From the NCBI GenBank assembly GCA_030151135.1, contig JASLEQ010000427.1, positions 1-10,889 of the forward strand: a stretch of 10,889 nt of DNA, written 5' to 3'. Below, piece by piece: positions 5,297 to 10,889 of the stretch (within the stretch, counting starts at the first letter, position 1; every line of letters begins with the position of its first letter). The position numbers and the translations under genes are program-made. The notes under the pieces were generated by a model. It saw only the letters and a list, made by a program, of their open reading frames with translations. It was not told the origin of the DNA and searched no databases. This DNA is from Candidatus Sulfotelmatobacter sp. GTDB taxonomy: Bacteria; Acidobacteriota; Terriglobia; Terriglobales; SbA1.

Positions 5297-7903
5297 TTAG
5301 CGGCAGCGAGCCACAATGAGTGTCATGTCGTCGGCCTGCTCGGCGTGACTGAAGCGCTGCACTTCCTCAATGATGCCGGTCAGCACTTCTTCAGCGCATT
5401 TGCCGCGCAGATTTTGTAAGGCGCTAATCAGACGGTTTTCGCCGAACTCCTCGGAATCCGGATTTGGCGCCGCTTCGGAAATGCCATCCGTATAGATCAG
5501 CAACACATCTCCAGGAAAGAGTTGCCGTTCTGCGACAGAGCACTCCCACGGCTCGAACAAGCCTAATACAGTGGCTGTCGCATCTAACCGTTCCACAGCG
5601 CCACTGGCTCGCAGCAGCACGGGGGGATTGTGTCCGCAATTGACATAACGGAGGCTGCGGGTCGCGTCGTCATAGAGCGAGAAAAACATCGTCGCGTAAT
5701 TGTTGGTCTCCGTATTTTTGTGGAACAGAACGTTGACCGATCGCAGCAGACGCCGAAGATCGTCGAGAGCCAGCGCATATTGGCCGCGCAAGTTTGCCTG
5801 CAGATTTGCCATAAGCAGAGCGCCAGAAATGCCCTTTCCGGAGATGTCGGCCAGCGCCATGCCGAGTCTGCCTGAGCCGAACTCGAGAAAGTCAAAGTAG
5901 TCGCCGCCGACTGCGCGCGTCTGAATGCATCGGCCCGCGCAGTCTAACGTGGCCAGTTTGGGCGCCTCCTGCGGCAGTAAGCGGCTTTGCACTTGGCGCG
6001 CAATTTCCATTTCCTGTCCCGCGCGGCGTTCCGCCTCGATCCGCTCGGCCATGCGCTCGGCGAGAGAGATGCTCCGCATCGCAATACTAGCCTGGCTCGC
6101 TACGGAAGTCAGCAGGCGCTTGTCACGCGCAGAGTAAGTTTCTTCCGACAGTCGCGGCCCGAGAACGAGCAGCCCCTGCAGTTTTCCTTCGATGATTTCC
6201 GAGATCCCGCTTCGCGAGCTTGACGATGGGGAGGATCCACGAATCGGTACCAGGCATTCCGCGTGAAGTTGTTGTAGCGTGCTGCCCTTCAGGTCTTCTG
6301 GAGAGAGTTCAAGCGCGCCTTCGCTGCCGGCAACAAGATCAAGCACGCGCTCGTTGGCCGGAAGCGCTGCCCGCTGGCGCGGATTTCCGGCGTACGCTTG
6401 CAGCTCTCCTTGCGGCGATTGCAGATAGATCATCAGCGGGACGGGATGCAGCGCTTCGAGAATCTGCTGATGGAGAAGTTCTGCGAGGGCGGGACGGTCA
6501 CTCACCGTCAATGTATGCGCGGCGAGATTCTCCAGAATCTGCTGTGCATCATAGGCGCTTCGAAAAAAAGCGCGGTCCAGTCGTGTACGCACTTGCCGAT
6601 GCACCTGGATCGCACTCAAGATCAGGAGCATGCCAAAGGAAGCGCCGACAGGTATGGCAGCTTTCGACCCAGCGCTAAAGCGGAGCGAGAATGCCTGTCC
6701 GAACCACAACGTGATTCCAACCGAGATGAGCAGGATGAGGATCGTAAAACCACGCTCTACCAGCAGGTACCGGGCGCTGCGCCGTAGTAAGACCGGGATG
6801 TCCATCACCCGGTGCCTGGCGACCGCGTACGCGAACGACAACGGGATGAGGAAAAGAAAAATAGCCTTGGCGAAATCGGCCCAGAACGGCGTTGGCAGAT
6901 GAGAGAGGTCGTAGATCAAACCAATCAAAACGGCGGGCGCGATGCCTACAAGCGTTCCCCAAAGCACGACTTTCAGCTTCCGACGATCTTCTACCCTGGG
7001 CGCCCCGATTACGTTCCAAACCAGTGAAAGCAGTCCTAACAGTACGGTTCCATACGCTACAAAGATTCTTATTAATGCGGTATGTAAGGGGCTGGCCAAA
7101 TCATTGAGGAAAGATACGGCGGCGAATCCACCGTTGCGCACGTCGCCCCACTGCAAAAGCGCGTTCAAAGTCAGGAGCACCCATTTCAGCCACGGGAGTT
7201 TTCGGTCGATCGGTGAGCGGACCGGAAACACCGCGAAGAAAAAATAAAAGAGCGCCGGCAGTACTCCGCGCAGAAGAACTGCGTACCCATAGAGAAAGCT
7301 CGCCAGTCGGTCGGGCGCGAGCGCGAAGGCAATTGGAAGATCGGCTTCGGTGATGAATCCGGCAAACATCAGCGCCAAAAGCCACGCGTTCGCATCGTCG
7401 GAACGCAGAAATAACAAGGCCAGTCCGACAATCAGAAAGAGAAGCGGGTAAAAGCCGAGGACCTCTACGGCCCCTCGCCGCGCCAACGATTGCACGTCAC
7501 CGGGCCCATGTGCCGGGCGAAATGCTGGAGTGACAACAACGGGCTGGTTGACACCGGGGCGTTTTAGGGTAAGCGAAACCGTGTCGCCTGGCTGAGACAG
7601 GTTCCAGATGCGAAATAAAACTCGGCTTGGGCTCGCGGGTGCAACTGTGCTGCGACCGTCAATTGCCGTGATTAAGTCTTTGTCGCGCATACCGGCCCGT
7701 TGTGCCGGGCTGCCGTCCCAGACTTTTGTGACGAGGATGCCATCGGGAGTCGACGAATTGTCGATACCGATCTCGACGGGCAGGTTCGACTTCCGAACGT
7801 AGTACATCCAAGCCAGGCTGTAGACGGCCGTTGCCATGGCGAAGACAATCGCCATCAGGAATAGCGGTCGGAATGTCGTGCTTCGCGAGGGATTCTCTGC
7901 CAT
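5297..7903 (-). CDS. Membrane PDZ-GAF SpoIIE/RsbU-type PP2C protein phosphatase
   Basis: An 868-residue multi-domain sensor phosphatase. Residues 13-35 form a first TM helix. Residues ~42-128 form an extracytoplasmic PDZ domain (GILVTKVWDGSPAQRAGMRD, then DLITAIDG). A multi-TM block covers ~148-435, ending in AVARHRVMDIPVLLRRS-type sequence seen in other 7TM-like sensors. A GAF-like domain spans ~453-612, a coiled-coil linker ~613-645, and a PP2C/SpoIIE domain ~650-868. The phosphatase motifs are intact: GGDYFDF (D668), ADISGKG (D686), NCGHNPP, YTDGISE (D806) and ADDMTLIV (D858/D859), which supply the metal-binding aspartates. RsbU-type enzymes dephosphorylate an STAS anti-anti-sigma factor to release a sigma factor; no such partner is in the window. 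The ATG at 7903 is the first start after an in-frame stop at 7936-7934. It has a poor Shine-Dalgarno, so M17 or a leaderless mRNA is possible. It is co-oriented with the kinase/activator operon 197 nt upstream. Confidence 0.92.
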   Translation of the reverse strand: MAENPSRSTTFRPLFLMAIVFAMATAVYSLAWMYYVRKSNLPVEIGIDNSSTPDGILVTKVWDGSPAQRAGMRDKDLITAIDGRSTVAPASPSRVLFRIWNLSQPGDTVSLTLKRPGVNQPVVVTPAFRPAHGPGDVQSLARRGAVEVLGFYPLLFLIVGLALLFLRSDDANAWLLALMFAGFITEADLPIAFALAPDRLASFLYGYAVLLRGVLPALFYFFFAVFPVRSPIDRKLPWLKWVLLTLNALLQWGDVRNGGFAAVSFLNDLASPLHTALIRIFVAYGTVLLGLLSLVWNVIGAPRVEDRRKLKVVLWGTLVGIAPAVLIGLIYDLSHLPTPFWADFAKAIFLFLIPLSFAYAVARHRVMDIPVLLRRSARYLLVERGFTILILLISVGITLWFGQAFSLRFSAGSKAAIPVGASFGMLLILSAIQVHRQVRTRLDRAFFRSAYDAQQILENLAAHTLTVSDRPALAELLHQQILEALHPVPLMIYLQSPQGELQAYAGNPRQRAALPANERVLDLVAGSEGALELSPEDLKGSTLQQLHAECLVPIRGSSPSSSSRSGISEIIEGKLQGLLVLGPRLSEETYSARDKRLLTSVASQASIAMRSISLAERMAERIEAERRAGQEMEIARQVQSRLLPQEAPKLATLDCAGRCIQTRAVGGDYFDFLEFGSGRLGMALADISGKGISGALLMANLQANLRGQYALALDDLRRLLRSVNVLFHKNTETNNYATMFFSLYDDATRSLRYVNCGHNPPVLLRASGAVERLDATATVLGLFEPWECSVAERQLFPGDVLLIYTDGISEAAPNPDSEEFGENRLISALQNLRGKCAEEVLTGIIEEVQRFSHAEQADDMTLIVARCR

Positions 7904-8099
7904 GGAATCGCAAGATCGACAGTTATTGCTAGTTTAGACTACAGAACCTCAAGGAATGTTCTACTCAGCGGGGGGAGCGTCCCAACTTCGGTATACAAGA
8001 TGCCTCGGGAATTGGGCTTGTTTCCGCGGCTGTCGTTTCGAGAAAACTTCAAACGGGATGCGGTTTCCCGTTGCCAACGCGCCCAGTTCCGCACCCGGT
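7904..8099 (-). other. Leader region of the phosphatase gene
   Basis: This 196-nt gap separates the activator stop from the phosphatase ATG. Because the gene upstream is a sigma-54 activator I looked for GG-N10-GC promoter elements on the minus strand and found no convincing match. For sigma-70, TTGAGG and downstream AT-rich stretches occur, but with poor -10 boxes. Whether the phosphatase is co-transcribed with the two-component genes cannot be decided from sequence. Confidence 0.35.
8052..8072 (-). terminator. Weak stem-loop after the sigma-54 activator gene
   Basis: AACGGG (8072-8067) and CCCGTT (8057-8052) flank a 9-nt loop, 28 nt past the activator stop on the minus strand, followed by TGAAGTTTTC. 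Only a modest T-rich tail is present. It could attenuate or end the kinase-activator transcript before the phosphatase gene; the evidence is thin. Confidence 0.25.
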
Positions 8100-9470
8100 T
8101 CAGTCTGTCTTCTCACTCTCGTCGGCAATTCCAATTTTCGATAGACGATAACGCAGCGCATTGCGCGAAAGACCCAGCAATCGTGCCGCCTGGCTTTTGT
8201 TGCCATTCGCGCGTTTCAAAGCCTCAAGCACCATTTCGTCTTCCCATTGTTCGAGCGTCATGCCGTCGGGAAGAAATCCCGGAGTGCCATTGCCCGCCTT
8301 GGAAGGGCGAGCATCGATGTGAATGTCGGCAGCTTCAAGTTGCGGGCCCTTCGACAGGGCGCACGCGCGTTCAACAATGTTTTGCAGTTCGCGAACGTTG
8401 CCCGGCCAGTGATAGTTCACGAGGGTTTGCATGGCCTGCGGTGTCATGCCTTGGATTACTTTTCCGGACTCGCCGGCGAACCGAGAGATAAACAGATTTA
8501 CCAGTTCGGGGATATCTTCTTTTCGTTCGCGCAATGGGGCAATGTCGATCGGTACCACGTTCAACCGGTAGTAAAGATCTTCTCGGAAAGTTCCCTGCTC
8601 TAATGCTTCGCGCAGATCGCGATTGGTCGCGGCAATCAAGCGAACATCGACCTTGACCGTTTTCGTTCCGCCAAGGCGCTCGAATTCGCGCTCTTGCAGC
8701 ACCCTTAGCAGCTTGACCTGGGTTGCTGGAGGAACATCGCCAATCTCGTCGAGAAACAATGTTCCCTTGTCGGCAAGCTCGAATTTCCCAGGCTTGCTGG
8801 CCACCGCCCCGGTGAATGCGCCCCTTTCAAATCCGAACAACTCGCTCTCCAGAAGGTTTTCGGGAATCGCAGTGCTGTTAATTTTGAGGAATGGGCCGGA
8901 CGCACGTCTCGACTTCTCGTGGATCGCCCGGGCAATCAGGTCTTTGCCGACACCACTCTCTCCACCGAGAAGCACCGTGGCATTCGTGGGAGCGACTCGC
9001 TCCACGGTACCGAGAACTTCCTGCATCTTCGGGCTGCGGGCAACGATGTTGGGATGTGAATACTTCTTGCCCAGAGCCTCGCGCAACGATCGGTTTTCTT
9101 CGCGCAGATTGCGGACATCGAGTTCCTTGTGAATAACAATCCGCATTTCGCTTAGGGAGAATGGCTTGAGCACGTAGTCGCTGGCGCCGGCTTTCATCGC
9201 ATCGACAGCGGTCTCAACGCTTCCGAAGGCCGTCATTACCACGACCGGCAGCGCCGCGTTCTGCCGCTTGATCACCTGTAGAAACTCGAGACCATTCATG
9301 CCGGGAAGCTTAAGGTCCGTCAAAACGAGGTCGATGGGATGTTCGCGCAGCAATTTGAGACCGGTCTCCGCGTCTTCCGCGGGAAAAGTCGTAAATCCGT
9401 CCTCCCCGAGATTCAACTCGAGCAGCCGGCGCATTTTGGCCTCATCTTCAACGATCAAAATCGAGGGCAT
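8100..9470 (-). CDS. NtrC-family sigma-54-dependent response regulator
   Basis: With the ATG at 9470 the product is 456 residues, standard for the NtrC class. The receiver domain spans 1-120: acidic pocket E8/D9, phospho-acceptor D52 in LVLTDLKLPGMNG, T80 and K102. The AAA+ sigma-54 activator domain covers ~140-370. It has Walker A GESGVGKD (170-177), the sigma-54 loop GAFTGA (217-222, intact), Walker B LFLDEIGD (238-245), and FREDLYYRLNVVPI with the arginine-finger region. A Fis-type helix-turn-helix closes the protein (GNKSQAARLLGLSRNALRYR, from ~423). It would be phosphorylated by the kinase encoded 28 nt upstream and then remodel sigma-54 RNA polymerase at distant promoters. A TTG at 9479 could extend it by 3 residues. 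AGGA spaced about 11 nt from the ATG favours the ATG, since it almost abuts the TTG. Target genes are unknown. Confidence 0.95.
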   Translation of the reverse strand: MPSILIVEDEAKMRRLLELNLGEDGFTTFPAEDAETGLKLLREHPIDLVLTDLKLPGMNGLEFLQVIKRQNAALPVVVMTAFGSVETAVDAMKAGASDYVLKPFSLSEMRIVIHKELDVRNLREENRSLREALGKKYSHPNIVARSPKMQEVLGTVERVAPTNATVLLGGESGVGKDLIARAIHEKSRRASGPFLKINSTAIPENLLESELFGFERGAFTGAVASKPGKFELADKGTLFLDEIGDVPPATQVKLLRVLQEREFERLGGTKTVKVDVRLIAATNRDLREALEQGTFREDLYYRLNVVPIDIAPLRERKEDIPELVNLFISRFAGESGKVIQGMTPQAMQTLVNYHWPGNVRELQNIVERACALSKGPQLEAADIHIDARPSKAGNGTPGFLPDGMTLEQWEDEMVLEALKRANGNKSQAARLLGLSRNALRYRLSKIGIADESEKTD

Positions 9471-9498
9471 AATGACCAAGTTCCTGGTGCAGCATTCT

Positions 9499-10842
9499 TC
9501 ATGAGATCACTAAATGTTCATTCTGTGTTGTATTCACCGACTCTTTGGCTGCAGGAAGGAACACGACAAAGCAAGCGCCTCGCTTCACGCCGCTTTCCGC
9601 ATTCTCTGATGCGCTTTCGACGCGAATCGACCCGTGATGGCCATCGATAATCTTCGAGACGATCGAGAGCCCGAGCCCGACGCCCGTCTTTTTCGTCGTC
9701 ACGAAGGGATTGAAGATTTGCTCGCGCAGTTCCGCCGGTATCCCCGGACCGGAATCTGCGATGCGGATCTCGACGCCTTCGATCTTGTGGGTTTGACGAG
9801 TGTCGCGCCGGGCACGCGCTACCGTCACCCGCAGGCTTCCCCCACCTTCGGCGGACATTGCGTCGTAGGCATTCTGGACCAGGTTCAAAAATGCCTGCTC
9901 GCTGAGTCCTTCGTCGAGAGGAACCGCCGGCAGATTCGCTTCATAGAACTTCTCGACCTTCACTGGAGGTCCCTTCCAGAATTGCGCTACATCGTTCAAT
10001 GCTCGATCGAGCACAGCGGTGATGTCGGTTGGAGTGAGATCGGCATGCAGCGGACGCGCGAAGTCAAGGAAGCGGGTCACCAATGCGCTCAGGCGATTCG
10101 TCTCTGTCGAAATATATCCGGCGAGTTCGGTCGCGAGCGGGTTCGAATCGGCCAGTTTCTGCGTCAGCATTTCCGCGGAGCCCTTGATCACGCCGAGCGG
10201 GTTGCGAATCTCATGGGCCAGACCGGCGGAAAGTTGTCCCAGGGCCGCCAGGCGTTCCGATCGCCGCGCCTCGTCTTGTGCCTCTTTCAGGCGGCGGTTA
10301 GTTTCCGCAAGAGTCTCCGCCGTTCGCTGGTACTGTTGTGTCAAGCGCCGGCTTTCGACGACATACCGGTTCACAACCATCGCCGCCAGGAAAAAGAACA
10401 ACACGCGAATGGCCAGCAGCGCGTAGTTCTCCCCCGTAATCTCGAATTCCTGCGACGCCGGGTAGAGATAGGAGCAGTAAGCGGCGGACGCCAGCGCCGT
10501 CCAGAACAATGTAGCCCACGGACCAAAATATTCCGCAGCTGTGACCACCGGAAGGTAGTAGATGGGGTAGTAACTGCTGTTGATGCTCGGCTCACCCGTG
10601 AACTCGATGGTGTGGTCAATCAGCAAAGTCGCCAGCGCAATCTTCAGCAGGACCAGGTACGACGAACCACGGCGCGGCAAACGCTGAACCAGCCACCCTT
10701 CGCTGATCTGGAGTATGCCAAAGCCAAGCAGGATCATTTGCTTGTGGTACTCCCGCCGCGGCGGCAGGATCGCGAGCACCGCCAGCAGTACGAGCCAGAG
10801 AACGTCCATCCAGTTGATGCTGGCGCGCTTGGACTCTGTCAT
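9499..10842 (-). CDS. Membrane sensor histidine kinase (NtrB/AtoS/ZraS-like core)
   Basis: A 447-residue sensor kinase. Residues 1-160 hold about six hydrophobic segments (near 11-27, 36-53, 61-77, 93-104, 108-128, 140-159) with short loops and no large periplasmic domain, so it probably senses within or close to the membrane. A coiled coil follows (~162-200). HisKA includes LSAGLAHEIRNPLGVIKGSA with phospho-acceptor H210. The HATPase domain has the N-box LNLVQNAYDAM (N324), G1 DSGPGI (363-368), the F-box region IFNPFVTTKK and G2 GVGLGLSIV (387-395). The core resembles kinases that pair with NtrC-type regulators, in keeping with the regulator encoded next. I see no PAS domain. The ATG at 10842 is preceded by AAGG at 7-nt spacing. 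TGA of an upstream frame overlaps this ATG as ATGA, so an upstream gene outside the window may be coupled, but too little is visible to call it. Confidence 0.94.
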   Translation of the reverse strand: MTESKRASINWMDVLWLVLLAVLAILPPRREYHKQMILLGFGILQISEGWLVQRLPRRGSSYLVLLKIALATLLIDHTIEFTGEPSINSSYYPIYYLPVVTAAEYFGPWATLFWTALASAAYCSYLYPASQEFEITGENYALLAIRVLFFFLAAMVVNRYVVESRRLTQQYQRTAETLAETNRRLKEAQDEARRSERLAALGQLSAGLAHEIRNPLGVIKGSAEMLTQKLADSNPLATELAGYISTETNRLSALVTRFLDFARPLHADLTPTDITAVLDRALNDVAQFWKGPPVKVEKFYEANLPAVPLDEGLSEQAFLNLVQNAYDAMSAEGGGSLRVTVARARRDTRQTHKIEGVEIRIADSGPGIPAELREQIFNPFVTTKKTGVGLGLSIVSKIIDGHHGSIRVESASENAESGVKRGACFVVFLPAAKESVNTTQNEHLVIS

Positions 10843-10889
10843 CCGGAGACCTTGGAGTGAAAAGACGAATACGCCGGGAGAACGGTTCG

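Noticed and set aside
5156..5419. Plus-strand ORF (MDDIQSQAKNGARDEIS...) between padR and the phosphatase
   Set aside because: No ribosome binding site precedes the ATG. More than a third overlaps the phosphatase 3' end in antisense, and the rest covers the terminator hairpins.
7904..8099. Sigma-54 promoter in front of the phosphatase gene
   Set aside because: No GG-N10-GC pair with correct spacing and flanking consensus was found. The near match TGGCATCATCTATTGC at about 1953 has spacing one base too long and lies in an unrelated location.
9634..10860. 408-codon open frame on the plus strand, opposite the histidine kinase gene
   Set aside because: It is antisense to a kinase with complete HisKA/HATPase motifs, has low-complexity Arg/Gln-rich composition and no domain I recognise, and reflects GC-biased codon use of the true gene.
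10839..10889. Possible 3' end of an upstream gene (open frame to the edge, TGA overlapping the kinase ATG)
   Set aside because: Only 16 codons are visible (RTVLPAYSSFHSKVSG); this cannot be distinguished from a chance open frame.

Overview
The window suggests a soil-type bacterium with fairly high GC, most likely an acidobacterium. The best indication is a long duplicated MacB/FtsX-type permease of the ADOP ('acidobacterial duplicated orphan permease') class, paired with a PadR-family repressor and with no ATPase beside it. The taxon is an inference from gene families; no marker gene is present. Every gene I can support lies on the minus strand, so transcription runs right to left.

Reading in the direction of transcription: (1) 10842-8100 is a compact two-component operon, a multi-pass membrane histidine kinase followed after 28 nt by an NtrC-class sigma-54 activator. 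(2) After a 197-nt gap comes a large membrane SpoIIE/RsbU-type PP2C phosphatase (7903-5297) with the order TM, PDZ, multi-TM, GAF, coiled coil, phosphatase. It is followed by stem-loops and a short T-run that look like a terminator. (3) 5094-2075 is a PadR regulator overlapping the ADOP permease by ATGA. A small unrecognised ORF (2078-1821) overlaps the permease stop in the same way. (4) 1820-1327 is largely non-coding but carries a 38-codon remnant of the C-terminus of a xanthine dehydrogenase-family molybdopterin subunit, then a tandem 13/15-bp repeat just upstream of the next gene. (5) 1326-736 is a compact soluble diadenylate cyclase-domain protein of the DacZ/DisA_N type with substitutions in two signature motifs. 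(6) 735-232 has no recognisable gene but contains several inverted repeats. (7) 231-1 is the N-terminal part of a short-chain dehydrogenase/reductase cut by the window edge.

Functionally the window is dominated by signalling: a membrane kinase with a sigma-54 activator, a membrane PDZ-sensor phosphatase that would normally act on an anti-anti-sigma factor, and a probable c-di-AMP synthase. The kinase, activator and phosphatase are consecutive and co-oriented and may form one cascade, but I saw no clear sigma-54 promoter in front of the phosphatase. No phage, IS element, CRISPR array, tRNA or rRNA was recognised.
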